Shown here: positions 44,401 to 55,250 of the stretch, piece after piece
Layout: every line of letters begins with the position of its first letter
How positions within the stretch are numbered: the stretch's first letter is position 1
NCBI GenBank assembly: GCA_961205875.1
Contig: OY540812.1
Location: 32,435,098 to 32,499,097, forward strand
Source: Sialis fuliginosa
Lineage: Eukaryota; Arthropoda; Insecta; Megaloptera; Sialidae
Direction of reading: 5' to 3'
DNA: 64,000 bases
Made by a program: the position numbers and the translations under genes
The notes under the pieces: model-generated
The model's input: the letters and a program-made list of their open reading frames with translations, nothing else
What the model was told of the DNA's origin: nothing
Database searches by the model: none

Positions 44401-47189
44401 CTATATATTATGATTCAGTAGTGGCAGTAATGCTAATACTGGAGTATGATCCAAAACTGGTGCCAGTACCTTAGATAATAATTTAAATTATGCCCGTGTT
44501 AGGTGATTTACTTAGTCCCGCTGGCATCTAGCAACAAAGATCGACGCGGTATCGCTCTCGACGGCCACCTCCGTGAGGAGGACGCTAACCTGGCCAGTTC
44601 AACTCTGGTACCGGAGGGCAAGTGTCCCACGGAGGCCATTGGTATCATCATATCCTACTCTCTGCGCGTCAAACTCAACTGCGGTACTTTAGGGGGAGAA
44701 CTAGTCACTGATGTACCTTTCAAGCTACTTCATCCCGCTCCCGGTAAGAAATTATAGGTTTCAGTAAACGATACTGTTTCCATGGTCTCGTTATTTTGAC
44801 AGTTTGATACCAATCGCTTTTAGCTTAGACAAGGAAAGATAAAGGACAAATAACACATTACCTAGCATTGTTACCATATCGCTCCACGAGTCATTCATTC
44901 AGATTTTAAAATAAATATCAATTGTTTTGAATTATAAAAAATTTATTAATAATGAATGTTTTAAAAAGTATTTAAGTGATAATTAATTACAGGGGTTATT
45001 TTAAGAAAATTTTACAACTACATGCATTTTCCTTTTTTTGCTTTCTACTTGAAATTTTTCAATTAGTTGTACCTATTTTGTAGTATATTTTTTATACTAC
45101 ATCTATGCATATAATATATTTTATAATTTTCAACTACACAAATGACTTTTACAACTGTAATTTTCAATTTTTAGAACTGCAGAAACAAGCTGCAACTACA
45201 CACTAAAATAACCCCTGATTGATTAACAGAGAAACGTCTATTTGGAACTATTATCTCTCATACATACTAAATTCAATTGTAGTAAAAGCATGTTTGCGTA
45301 TTATAAATTTTCAACTGACGCCTCTGGGATAATATGCGATTTTGACATTTAAGAAAATATGGAAGCTGTAAAATTTTGGTAACACATATACGAACTTGGT
45401 TGTTATATATATCCATAGTCTTTCCTAATCTAAGATTTTAATGGTTCCGTAGAAAATTAGGAACCCTTATAGTTTCGCTCTGATGAAATTTAGTATACAG
45501 ACGTATATTGATGATACAAAAACAGAAATGATGAGGTTGAAAAAAAAATTTTTTTTGGACTCCCTTTCCTTTGACTGCAAAGTATATTCAAAAAAAAATT
45601 TCACCTATCTCATTGAGGGGTATCTTCAGATAGGTCTCCTTAAATGCAACAAACAATGTTTTGAGTTTAACCCTTCAGTGACGATATATTTGCGTTCAAA
45701 GTCGTTATCTCCCCCTCTATTTTCTAAACTATAAAATATCCAAAAAATCTTTAAAAATCCTAAAATGTAGCTTTTAATTAGTACTTTCACTGAAAATTAT
45801 AACGAACTCTGTCAAAAATTTTTTAAACTTCCCTCCTGTAGACTGAAAAGTGTACTCACATTTAGATAGGTCTCCTAAAATTAAAATAAAAGTTATATGA
45901 CCTTTTGATTTTAATCCTTTCTAATAGAGATGAAACGGATAGTGTTTTGGCCGGATACCGAATACCGAATATTCGGCGAGCTGTAAGGCCGGATGGCCGG
46001 ATAACCGGCGGCCGAATATCCGGCGGCCAAATATACGTTTTTCTAGCAAAAAATATATGAAAAAACATGTTTGTGCCTATAAACATTTATAATTTTAGTG
46101 TTTAGTCATACTTATAACATAAGTACACATAAAACTTTAAACAGGGTGCATTTTATAATTAAATTTTTTTTTTCCAATTTTTAATTTTTGACGTAGGCCT
46201 ATTGTTATATACAGGTCAATTTAACACAATTATCTCTTTTTTCTACTCAATATGTCTAAAGCTTATTTATTTTAGTAGAACCGTTAAATAACTTAGCAAA
46301 AGCTTAGGTAGAGATTTTGAACACAAAATTGGACAGGAATGGTAATTTTTCATAAATCGCTATCTGTGTAGTTCTACTAAATGTGATTAAAATTGATTAA
46401 AAATGATTTTTTAATATATCCGGATTGCACACCTTATAGAGAATTGTCTAGTCTTTAATTTTTGTCCTGTAATTTTTTCACGTGCAAATAGTCATATGTT
46501 AAAAGTCAAATCTCATAGAGTGCGACATACCGTATGCGAATATATAGTCATACTTTACACCGTAACGAAGGTTAGTAGCTAACTGCTATTTTTTCGCAGA
46601 TTGAATAAATTTATATCTAAAATTACTGGACTACAAGTCAATTTTGTATTATTTGCGTCACAAATATTTTTTTCTTGCAGTTTTTAAATAAAAAATTGTA
46701 GTTTTTAATTATCCGGTATCCGGCCGGATAATTCGTTACTATCCGGTATTCAGCCGGATAACAAAATAAGGCCGGATAGGCCGGATACCGAATAGTTACC
46801 GGATATCCGTTTCATCTCTACTTTCTAAACTATCAATTCTCAAAATTTGAAAAAATTCCATAATGTAGCTTTTAATTAATACTTTCAATGAAAATTATAA
46901 TGAATAATAGCAAAAATAGTTAATGAAACATTTTGGAATAACTCTTTTTTATAAATCGTAGTGAGAATTACTACAGAACCCTATCATGTGCGTGCCCAAC
47001 ACGCACTTAACTGTTTTATTTATTTTTGTATTTTTTTAAGGAACAATTGAACGCGAAAAGGCGATGATGCTGAAGAAACAAAAGACGATTGACCGCATTC
47101 GTTATGAAAACAATTGCTACGCCAGTGACGATGAAAATATCGTATTTGAAGATTTTGCCCGTCTTCGTCTGAACGAGGAAGACCAATGA
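38471..47189 (+). CDS. Arr2: Arrestin-2 (visual, rhabdomere arrestin), complete, 6 exons, 399 aa
   Basis: Binds light-activated phosphorylated rhodopsin in the rhabdomere and ends its coupling to Gq. Exons: 38471-38635, 41169-41418, 41833-41921, 43049-43354, 44503-44743, 47041-47189; total 1200 nt, phases 0, 1, 0, 0, 1. Residues 1-170 are the arrestin N-domain (VFKKSAPNGKFTIYLGKRDF, YRYGREEDEVMGVKFSKE). Residues about 180-345 are the C-domain (RLPSSLVSKGFTFS, NAQFSKYVASLETREGCPIT, LNCGTLGGELVTDVPFKLL). The tail ends with SDDENIVFEDFARLRLNEEDQ. The closest relative by eye is Drosophila Arr2 (401 aa), not Arr1. The CaMKII-site serine S366 of the fly protein is threonine at the same number here. 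The short tail without extra clathrin/AP2 motifs is typical of visual arrestins. Introns 1, 3, 4 and 5 carry MITEs. Confidence 0.96.
38812..38902 (+). ncRNA. Hammerhead-ribozyme-like sequence with degenerate inverted partner (Arr2 intron 1)
   Basis: Core CTGATGA at 38859-38865, GAAA at 38883-38886 and cleavage triplet GTC at 38892-38894 occur in hammerhead order. Stem I pairs ACTC (38855-38858) with GAGT (38895-38898). Stem II pairs GACTTC (38867-38872) with GAAGTT (38877-38882) around TTTG. Stem III is the loopless palindrome ACAC/GTGT (38886-38893), as in dimeric hammerheads of retroelements. One extra G (38866) lies at the base of stem II. Positions 38811-38846 read on the minus strand give a decayed version (CAGATAA, AAAACACGTG). 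The two halves also form a plain hairpin, which is the competing explanation. Confidence 0.45.
38903..39722. other. AT-rich part of Arr2 intron 1
   Basis: Long A/T runs; no repeat match or exon-like segment recognised. Confidence 0.35.
39723..40144. mobile_element. TA-flanked palindromic MITE with a nested hAT MITE (Arr2 intron 1)
   Basis: Ends CAGATAGAAAAGTGACTTGG and CAAGTCAACTTTTCTGCCCGTG with TA on each side. The arms extend about 90 bp (GGGCCAAGAAAATCTTG, TTTTCGTTAT). A second element sits inside at 39880-40050. Confidence 0.75.
39880..40050. mobile_element. 171-bp hAT-type MITE nested in the previous element
   Basis: Ends CAGGGCTTTTTTT and AAAAAAGCTCTA, flanked by TTTAAGAG and ATTAAGAG (7 of 8). 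Confidence 0.65.
40352..40541. mobile_element. 190-bp TA-flanked MITE with an internal 58-bp palindrome (Arr2 intron 1)
   Basis: Ends CAGTAATCCCTCCAATTAC and GTAAATGGAAGAATTACTG, TA on each side. Inside, ACTAATTAACCGCGGTTAAT lies at the core of a longer near-perfect palindrome reaching CGCGTTGTTTTCAT on each side. Confidence 0.75.
40542..41168. other. 3' part of Arr2 intron 1
   Basis: Tail-like AT-rich sequence up to the acceptor at 41167-41168. No element was recognised. Confidence 0.35.
42396..42756. mobile_element. Palindromic element in Arr2 intron 3
   Basis: The left TTTAACATAGGGATAATTAG and the right CTAATTATCCCCATGTTAAA are complements. The arms continue through AGTGTTGTAGTAACCTTTGG and AACGATGTGTGATTG for more than 100 bp each side. 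Confidence 0.75.
42800..42880 (+). mobile_element. One end of a pogo/Tigger-like MITE
   Basis: CAGTAGAGCATCCATATAATG and GGGTGTTCGATAAATC resemble the end of a TA-flanked element. The second end was not found. Confidence 0.35.
43386..44055. mobile_element. 670-bp palindromic element in Arr2 intron 4
   Basis: The left CAGTGTCCAAGATACGCGTG and the right CACGCTTATCTATAGTACTG match imperfectly as complements. Inner arms (GCATGGAGATTTCCTAAACG, ATACAGTTTCGGTTAAAT, CACATACAATTAATAAT) are clearer. It starts only 31 bp after the exon 4 donor. Confidence 0.7.
44160..44474 (-). mobile_element. Inverted partial copy of the 'GTACTGGCACCAG' family (Arr2 intron 4)
   Basis: The right end CTGGTGCCAGTACCTTA and the inner words GATGGACACTTGCAATGATT and TGTCCACCATTTGACACC match the copies at 54080-54617 and 62403-62957. 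It ends 28 bp before exon 5. Confidence 0.6.
44744..45439. other. 5' part of Arr2 intron 5
   Basis: AT-rich; no repeat recognised. Confidence 0.3.
45440..46987. mobile_element. 'GGTTCCGTAG' element split by a nested hAT MITE (Arr2 intron 5)
   Basis: The left end GGTTCCGTAGAAAATTAGG and the right end CTACAGAACCCTATCATGTG are imperfect complements. Internal units share CTTCAGATAGGTCTCCT, AAAGTCGTTATC and TAGTACTTTC with 30330-30966. A hAT element interrupts it at 45925-46820. Confidence 0.65.
45925..46820. mobile_element. 896-bp hAT MITE with CCGGATA repeats and perfect 8-bp duplication, nested
   Basis: Ends TAGAGATGAAACGGATA and TATCCGTTTCATCTCTA, flanked by CTTTCTAA on both sides (45917-45924, 46821-46828). 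Subterminal regions repeat GGCCGGATA, CCGAATA and ATTCGGC words. The duplication is cut from the host element's own text, proving that it arrived second. Confidence 0.9.
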
Positions 47190-47277
47190 GAGAAAGAAAA
47201 TAACAAAAGCACTCGATTTTACGTGCTCTGAGCTTCCAAAAGAATTATTACAATTATGTTTGTGTCGATAAAAATTA

Positions 47278-47283
47278 AATAAA
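47278..47283 (+). terminator. Arr2 poly(A) signal
   Basis: AATAAA about 90 nt after the Arr2 stop codon. Confidence 0.65.
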
Positions 47284-47289
47284 TGCAGA

Positions 47290-48006
47290 AATAATTTCAT
47301 TACGATTTCAATTTGTTTGTTAATATTTTTGATCTGTATTTCTGTTATTTTTGTCAAAATATGACTTGTTATTTTTATTATTTATTTTCATTTGGAATAT
47401 TTTGACTAAAGACTGATATTTTGTTTTATTTATCAGTGAAATCGAGTAAATAAAAATATAAATAAAAATTGAACAAATATATAAAATAAAAAAATAAGTA
47501 AAATATATAAATAAAAGTACAAAAAAATAATAAACGAAGAAGTTTGATGTTTTGTAAAAAATGTATAAATAAAAAATAAAAAAACTCGGGAAAATGGTGT
47601 CTAAGCAGAAGTGATAATCAGAAAAAATTGCGAACAAAAATTATGAAAAGATTAATTAAAAGTAATTATTATTAAATAAAAAATAATAAAAAAATAACTT
47701 AGTTTACAAAAAAATATGTCAGAAAAAAAGAAAACACCTTAGCTAAGTTTAAAAAAATATAGGTATTATATTATTATATACTATTTAGTTGCAGTTATAG
47801 TTTAGTTGTATCTTATTGTAATTGGTTGCTAAATATTTTGACTGAGTTCTTTATAGTTATATACGTTTTATTAACTTCAGTTAAATTATATTCATTTAAA
47901 TACTTATTTTGTTTAATTAATATTTGTGCATAAAAAAAACAAATAAAAAAATATTCAATAATTGAATTCTTATCTTATCATTGCATATTCTTTTAGGTAA
48001 CATGCA
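47290..48006. other. Very AT-rich spacer downstream of Arr2
   Basis: Low-complexity TAAATAAAA-type sequence. The open frames of about 105-113 codons seen on the minus strand are poly-F/Y/I translations of it and are not genes. Confidence 0.5.
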
Positions 48007-48770
48007 TACACAAGATGATTCAGCATTGTCGTGCCAAACTTAAACAGTATAATATTAAAAAAAATATTTTAAGCAAAAAGCATTATATAAATATCAGGGG
48101 GGCTAAAGCCCTCCAAAGATTTTACTCAAAATTAGTTTTTATTTAATATGAATGTATGAAATTTGATACAGAGTCTATTAATAAATGGTCACGTTCACGA
48201 CTGACCAAAAACAGTGAACAACGAGATTTGATTGGTTGATTCATGGAATTTCTGGTGGATTGTACCAGAAATTTAAAGAATGTCATTTTTTAAGCGTGTA
48301 AGGAAGTGAGACAGAAGTAACCATAACGAGATAGAAACTAGTGTTCTGACAGAAACGTTCAACATGAAGTGAACATAAAAGTTCTTTGGTTAGCCGGTCA
48401 CTAGTTTCTATCTCTTTCTAGTGACTTCTTTCTCACTTCCTTACACACTTAAAAAATGACGTTCTTTAAATTTCTGGTACAATCCACCAGAAATTTCATA
48501 AATCAACCAATCAAAGCTCGTTGTTCACTGTTTTTGGTCAGTCGTGAACGTGACCAGTGTTATCGATATTAATGGTAAATTTGACCGGGGTTGTGTGGGC
48601 CCAGGGGGCCCGTCGATTTTTATCCAATATTTTTTTGTTTTTTAATTGTTTCCTGAGCTAGACGTTTGAATAAGATTGTATGACACAAAATACACAAAAA
48701 TATTCTTTGATATTTTATCATAGGATAAACCGATTACGAAAAATAACAATGTTAAAGAAAGCATAAAACT
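48007..48770. mobile_element. Left half of a CAGGGTG palindromic element, with a nested insertion
   Basis: AGATGATTCAGCATTGTCG, TTTTAAGCAAAAAGCATTAT and GGCCCGTCGATTTTTATCC match the left arm of 57143-58333. The right arm is missing. A 369-bp palindrome interrupts it. Confidence 0.6.
48187..48555. mobile_element. 369-bp palindrome with perfect 20-bp ends
   Basis: GGTCACGTTCACGACTGACC and GGTCAGTCGTGAACGTGACC are exact complements. The arms extend to about 150 bp (CCACCAGAAATTTC, AAGTGAGA, AGATAGAAACTAGTG). No clear target duplication. Confidence 0.8.
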
Positions 48771-49067
48771 ATTAACGTATATCAAAAATTAGTCCATTCG
48801 GTCCTCTACGGGGTGTTTGTTGAAAAAATTGGCAAGAATATATCACCTTTATTTTTTTAAATTAGAAAAAATTACTAAGAAAAGTTGTATGTAATTTTGG
48901 CATCTCACACCCAATTACAGTTTTTATTTTAAACAATACAATAAAAACAAACAACAAAAACAATAATTATCACCACAAAATTAATTCGGTTTAAATATTA
49001 TAACATATTACAAATATCAAAGTTAATAATAATAAGAATAATTTTATAAATTAAATTGTTTTACCAG
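48771..49067. other. AT-rich spacer
   Basis: Nothing recognised. Confidence 0.3.
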
Positions 49068-49596
49068 CAGTGGCGTCGGAACCATTTTTTTTCTGAGGGG
49101 ACAGTACGAACTTCAAAAAATAAGCTGACCTAATTTTATTTAACGTTTTTAAAATTCAAAATTGACTTTAATTTTCTTTAACTTGATTAATATCGTATTA
49201 TTTGTTAAAAAATAAAAATAAATAGAAATACAGTGGAACCTTGTTAGTACGTTTTTAAAGGGAATGGAGGAAAACACGTACTAATATGGGGTCTTATGGA
49301 AGAATGTCGGAACCTAAAAAAAGAAAAAAATTTACTAAAGCAAAACTTACTAACGAGGTTTCACTGTACTCACTTTTTATTTTTCTTTGTCTCTGACTAG
49401 ACTCATAGTTATATTTTGTGAGTTTACAAAAATTAAAGAATTTTTAAGAATAAAAAAATTACAAAAAACAGATTTTTATAATGCACGTCGCTGCAAACCC
49501 GCCCTAAAAAACAGGACCAAAATTTTGTGGGGCCCCCACTGAAAATTTTGGATGCAACTGCCCCCCCCCCTAGCCCCTCCAGCTCCGGCGCCACTG
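49068..49596. mobile_element. 529-bp hAT-type element containing a nested MITE
   Basis: Ends CAGTGGCGTCGGAACC and AGCTCCGGCGCCACTG, flanked by TTTACCAG and TTTACCAC (7 of 8). A 136-bp TA-flanked element is nested at 49231. Confidence 0.8.
49231..49366. mobile_element. 136-bp pogo/Tigger-like MITE, nested
   Basis: Ends CAGTGGAACCTTGTTAGTAC and CTAACGAGGTTTCACTG with TA on both sides, inside the hAT element at 49068-49596. Confidence 0.75.
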
Positions 49597-51247
49597 TTTA
49601 CCACTTCTCTTAATGAATTTTCATCATCAATTCCGTAACATTGTGCAATATAAAAATTTTTGCTACCATCTTCTCTTATTTTTTTAATACTTCGGTTTTG
49701 AGCTTGTTCAACATTGATGACAAATTAAAGTTGATGAGATTGATAAAATGAGACAACGCCACGTTTGTCAGATAGGTAATAACAATTAAATAATGTGTCT
49801 TTATAAGTCTCATCTATTGTTGTTTTTATACCATAGGTACATACCCTAATTTTCACTTCACAATAAAATATTTAGGTACTTAAAGCGTTAATTTTTTTTA
49901 ATGCTCTGAAATTCGAAATGGGGTTACAAAATTGCATTCTTAACAAACATTCTTACTGGAATTTTAAAATATTTTGAAAAATATAGGTAGTCTGTTCTTA
50001 GTTATTTTTACAACTTTGCTTATAAAACATCCTGTAGAGGACTAATTGGACTGATTATAGTTTTACATAAAGCAGGACTCGATCCCAAAATGTCTTTCCG
50101 AAATTTGAAATAAATTTGTTCATTACACCTCTTGTTACATCTATCCTGGGACACACTGTATATTATAATATGTATAAACAGACAGACGTAATTTTTTAAA
50201 GCAATCAAAATGAATTAATTTAAAATATCGATATTATACAGAAAAACCTAAGATTTAAAAAATATGTTTATTAACATTGATATTGCTGCTATGTGTGCTA
50301 AGGAACTTTCTTATACGAAACACTGAAAGTATACTTATACATATAAAACAAAACTTTCTAATTAACTGATAAAAGATATCAAAAAATGAGCAAGACATGA
50401 ACCATAGAAAATAATATCTACAACTTGTATTACATTTTTTTTCAAAGATTGTTTTAAAAAACCAATTATTATTATTTTTTAAATAACATAGAATAGAAAT
50501 AAAAAATATTAATATTCTTTACAACTTTTACCTTAAACATTTTTTTCTAGTATGTACCGTTTCAAAAATTATTTTAAAATCTAAAATTGACAAGAGTAAA
50601 CATTCGTTTCCGGTTATAAATACCTATCTATCAATATCACACTATTTTATCTACAATAATCTACTTTGACTTTTAAATTGTGGTTAAAATAAACTCACCC
50701 AACTTTCTCGGACGTTTTTACCACGCACATAAGAACTGAGATATTTAAATTTCACAAAAACAATTTGCAATTAACACTTTTACAGTTAAAAAAACTAAAC
50801 ACAATTCTCGCCACCTGCAAAAAGAAGAGAGATTACTGACCATACAATTTAAAACTGAACTTGGAACGATACAAAAATACAAACAGATAAAATAATAAAA
50901 TTAAGAAAATAATTATAAATCTAAAATAAAAATATGTTAACAAATTGTTAGTATAGTAAAATAAATATATATTTGTATCTCCCAAAAACAATCAAAATAT
51001 GTATGTGTTATTCGATTTGAAGTTTTAAGAAGACTGAAATATAACATCCCATCAAAAAGAAATCATCAAAAGCTTAAGATTTTAGACCAACCCTTGCAGA
51101 ACTGAACTCCACCCATTTTAAATACATATTGCACCCCAATTTAAGATTCTCTAACCAATGAGGTAAGGTATCTTTATGTATTAAGAAGGTTTAAGGCCTC
51201 TATTGTGTTTATAAACTACAAGTAGATATATAAAACTGGAAGGGGAA
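49597..51247. other. Intergenic AT-rich region, little recognised
   Basis: A CGTTTCCGGTT stretch near 50605 matches text near 3465, suggesting a shared retroelement fragment. Otherwise no gene or hairpin was found. Confidence 0.35.
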
Positions 51248-51505
51248 TAGGGTGACCAGGTCTCAGGTTTAACCCGGAGTCTCAGGGTTTGCATACTGGA
51301 TCTCCGGGCTCAGGGTTTCGGTGTAATTTCTCCGGGTTTTGCATGACAACTAAAAAAAAGGTCGTCAAAAATAGAGCAGGGAAAGTACAGATTAGGGTAA
51401 TACATTTTATGAAAATAAAAAGAATAAAATAAAAATAAAATGAAATAAAAAAGGAATCTTCATTTACATGTCAGGGTTTAGAAAAACTAAAATCTGGTCA
51501 CTCTA
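51248..51505. mobile_element. hAT MITE, second copy of the TAGGGTGACCAG family
   Basis: Ends TAGGGTGACCAGG and CTGGTCACTCTA. The flanking octamers AAGGGGAA and AAGGAAAG are only partly alike. Inverted relative to 34338-34547 (CTCAGGTTT at the left here). Confidence 0.75.
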
Positions 51506-51567
51506 AAGGAAAGAGTTTTTTATGTTTTTAAATTTTTTACGTATTTATACAAAAATACGTTTTTATA

Positions 51568-52140
51568 TAGGGTCAACTGGGGTAAAAGTGAAACAAAATA
51601 CAAATCTTTCATGTTTTTTGACAGAACGATAGAAATTCATACATTCATTTTTTCTACTATAGATGCGCTTATGAATAACCATTTTAAATACTTACGTCAT
51701 TTGAACTGTACGATACAACACGGACTTTAAAAATGAAAAGAGTGTTTCATTTTTAACCTCTAATTTGGGAAAAAGTGAAACAGGTAAGGGAAAAAGTGAA
51801 ACAGGCCTCTAATAGAAAATATTTCTCGAAAAATTAAAAGTAAAGCTACAAAGGTAACTTTGATTTATCTTCTTTGTGGCATATCAATGTGAAATTGTAA
51901 CTTTAATTAATATCTGAGTTATACAGAAAGTTATGTGCAAAGAATTAAAATTTAATTCACACGTTTTGACATCGACTAACAGGGAAAAAATCTGTAGGGG
52001 TTACACATCTTATTAGGTGATTCATATTTTCAGGTCACTTTAACAAACCTTTAATGATGATGTCAGTTTTTATAATTCTTCTATAAACAAATTAGTTTTT
52101 TAGTAGCAAGCTTGTTTCACTTTTACCCCACTCGACCCTA
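51568..52140. mobile_element. 573-bp TA-flanked MITE with GGGGTAAAAGTGAAAC ends
   Basis: Left TAGGGTCAACTGGGGTAAAA and right TTTTACCCCACTCGACCCTA with TA on each side. GGGAAAAAGTGAAACAGG is repeated twice internally (51769-51806). Confidence 0.8.
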
Positions 52141-52227
52141 TATTAATGCCATGTAAATAAGTATAAAAATAGATATTTCTAATTGAATTACAATTAGATC
52201 AAACAGTACCTCTAATACTTATAGGTA

Positions 52228-52922
52228 CACGGAGAAAAATGCTATCAGTTTTAACATGTACTGCCAATTCAATAAGTTTTACAATCTCCATTGTAATTTT
52301 TATAATACGCAATTTTTACTGTATTCGTAAATATCATTTACATGATTTATTCAACTAATTATTCTTAAGTTGAATTTTTGTTAAGTGTTATATATACAAA
52401 TTATTTCATTTCAATTGTTAGTACATTTTTCTATTCGATACTTAAATTTTTATTAAAAGACAAAACAATAAATACTACGATTGTTTAGAATTAATTATAT
52501 TAATCATATACATATTTATAATATATTTTTTATTGGTATAACAAATAAAACTATACCAATAAATAATATAGATTTCGATTCTGCACGCCAAAATTACTAT
52601 TCATATTGTAATTTTAGTAACACGTAGCCTAGCAATGTATAGAAATAAAAGCAAGTTAACTCTCGTCAGTACTGTGTTTTCAGTTTCTGTCTATATAGAT
52701 GGGTAGACAAACATGTCTAAACAAATATTTATTTTTATATATGTACAATACAACGTTTAATTTTTACGATGCCGTATAGTAAAATTTCACTAGATCCTTT
52801 ACAATCTATATTATCATTCATAAGAAAGAAATACAAAATTGTATCCCGTTTTAAGAAAACTGAATCAAATAGTAATATTTCTTTAAAAATTGAGTGATTT
52901 TTATTAAATATTTTTCTCCGTG
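52228..52922. mobile_element. 695-bp TA-flanked MITE with CACGGAGAAAAAT ends
   Basis: Left CACGGAGAAAAATG and right ATTTTTCTCCGTG with TA on each side. The interior is very AT-rich. Confidence 0.7.
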
Positions 52923-52945
52923 TATAAGTTCTTTACTGATGTACC

Positions 52946-53683
52946 CAGGGTCGGATTAAGCAAGCGCGGGGCCCGTAGCAAATGTAATAAAGAGGCCCTT
53001 AGTAGTGGCGCCGGGGGGGGGGGGGGGGTGAAACTCGGGGAGTAAATCGATAGCTTCACCCACTCCCCCCGAAAAAAGTCAATAGGATTTTTTTTGCACA
53101 TTAAGCGGGCGTCACACCGCAGACTGACTTGATTTAGAATATACAATCCTTAAAAAAATTGATAAGTTAATAAAAAATTAAGGGATATTTTTTTGAACCC
53201 TTTTAACCCTTGGCAAAGAACGGAAAGGGATGATAAAATTTGTTGAAATTTTTATTCAAAAATTAGAAAGCACAAACTTTTAAATGTGCTTTGGAACACG
53301 AAAATTAAATTAATTTTCGCGGAAATATAACTGTTTGAAAATTTGAATTTTTTGTTTTGCCTTTTTTTTAAATTATCCTTTAATTTTTTTGAGGTGTGTA
53401 TTATAAAACACCACTTTTACAAACAAAATTTTCTTGATTTGATTTGAGCAAATTTAGAAAAATCGATTAAAAAAATCAAAGATCGGAGCTTCAAAAATCG
53501 ATTTTTCGATTAAATCGAATCGAGATCGGAAACCCTAAATTTAAATTATTAATTATTGTAGATTTGGACACCCCGTGTCAACCATTGGACGGTAAGTGGT
53601 AAGTCCAATAAGAAATATTTTTCCGCGAAAGTCGCGGGGCCCGTAGCATTTGCTACTCCTGCTACGTTGTTAATCCGGCCCTG
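52946..53683. mobile_element. 738-bp hAT element with perfect 8-bp duplication
   Basis: Ends CAGGGTCGGATTAAGC and GTTAATCCGGCCCTG, flanked by GATGTACC on both sides (52938-52945, 53684-53691). GCGGGGCCCGTAGCA lies near both ends. A poly-G run of about 16 sits near 53012. Only 23 bp separate it from the preceding MITE. Confidence 0.9.
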
Positions 53684-53789
53684 GATGTACCTATTAATTA
53701 AAAGCTTATTCAAAAATCCGACTCTAAAATCACAGAAAAGTATATAATAAAAAGTTTTTTTTGGTGGCACCGACTTGAAACACTGTAAA

Positions 53790-54010
53790 TAATTATTATA
53801 TACTTTTTAGTGTTTTTATGGGTTCTTTTTTAGTTTTATATGTTTTTCTTTTGCGTTACGTATTTAAGAAGTCCTAGGTCAAAGGGGGGGGCACCATCTC
53901 AGAAGTATACTCTTTCAAAAAAATAAAATCGTCGATGCATTTTGTTGGAGTTATATAAAAAATAACCACAGCCGAATTGAGAACCTCCTTCTTTTTTACA
54001 AATACAAGTT
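53790..54010. repeat. Fragment of the 'CCGACTTCAAAAAAGGAGG' dispersed repeat
   Basis: AAGTATACTCTTTCAAA, GTTGGAGTTAT and GAATTGAGAACCTCCTTCTTTTT are shared with 56590-57130, 58340-58640 and 59655-60110. It is a repeat common in insect genomes. Confidence 0.5.
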
Positions 54011-54079
54011 TTAAGGTGTCATCGGTAATTTTGATACAGATCTTGGTTTTTAGGTATTATTATTTATTATTTTATAAGT

Positions 54080-54617
54080 AAAGTACTAGCACCAGTCTTG
54101 TACCATATCCCAGTGTTGGACTCTTGTGTAATTAAATGTACTAAATTACTGAATCATAATCTATACACACTTAACTGTAAAACAGCTTAATTTGATGACA
54201 ATCGGCTAATGGGTGTCAAAATGGTGGAAATTTAAATTATGTAATTATAAGTGTAATCTATTTATTAATTATTATCTTATCATAACATCTGTTTTACATT
54301 GTTTCAAATTTTACGATTCTTTATTTTATAATTTTTATGTCTTAGTATACTTATCATTTTGTAATCATTAGCAAGTGTCCATCACTGGATGCCCATTACT
54401 GGTTTTACTTTATCCCCTAGTGGAGAAAAAACATAAACAAAATAAAAGGCTATAATTCAAAAAACAATTAATTAACAATTAATAAACAAAGTAATTAAAT
54501 TGATTTAATTAAGATGTACTTGTTTTATTAGTAAGTTTATGAAAAGTACAATCCCCAAAAAAACAGTACCTTTATGTACCTTGCTCTTAAAGCGACCAAG
54601 TCTGATGCCAGTACCTT
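54080..54617 (+). mobile_element. Full-length 'GTACTGGCACCAG' family element (about 540 bp)
   Basis: The left AAGTACTAGCACCAGTCTTG and the right AAGTCTGATGCCAGTACCTT are imperfect complements. The interior shares long text with 62403-62957. Confidence 0.7.
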
Positions 54618-55250
54618 AAAGTACGAATTTATTCGATTTCTTCAACTGAGCCTCTCAATTTAATCATTTCTATTACCCATAATTTATCATAGTTATTAAA
54701 TTTCTTAACATTTTTTTAATTAACAAACATTTAAATATTTTTTAATTAAAAAAAAAATATTCCCAAAATTAATAACCGCAATTTAATAAACTTCAGTTTT
54801 GTAAAGAACCTATTTATTATAAAAGGATTCAACAATGACAAATATACGCAATACAATTTATAAAATATGCAAAGTCAGGTACAATTTATAAAAGACTGTC
54901 CAACTGTATTAGAAATAAACCTACCTGTAACAAAAAAAAACACACAACAAGGGATGCGAACTTTAAAAGGTGTACCTATATACCCTTCATGTACATGACA
55001 TTATGCAAATTCAGTTTTCAATTGAGGGGGGGTTGGTAGTATGAGATAGACTTATAAATTAATAGTGTACATTATATTTTGTTGTCCTTGTTTTTTAACA
55101 ATCAGGAAGAATGCGGATGTGACAGGTAAATGGTCAAACCAGTTAGGGGTCATTATCACAAATATCAAAATAAATTTTGTTAGATTATAAAATATATTTT
55201 ATAGTAAAAATTTGTTACATTTTGATCTTTATATTAATTTAAAATTGGGT
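54618..55250. other. AT-rich intergenic spacer
   Basis: Nothing recognised. Confidence 0.3.

Noticed and set aside
47016..47637. 105-113-codon frames on the minus strand after Arr2
   Set aside because: One is antisense to the last Arr2 exon; the other is poly-F/Y/I from low-complexity AT sequence.
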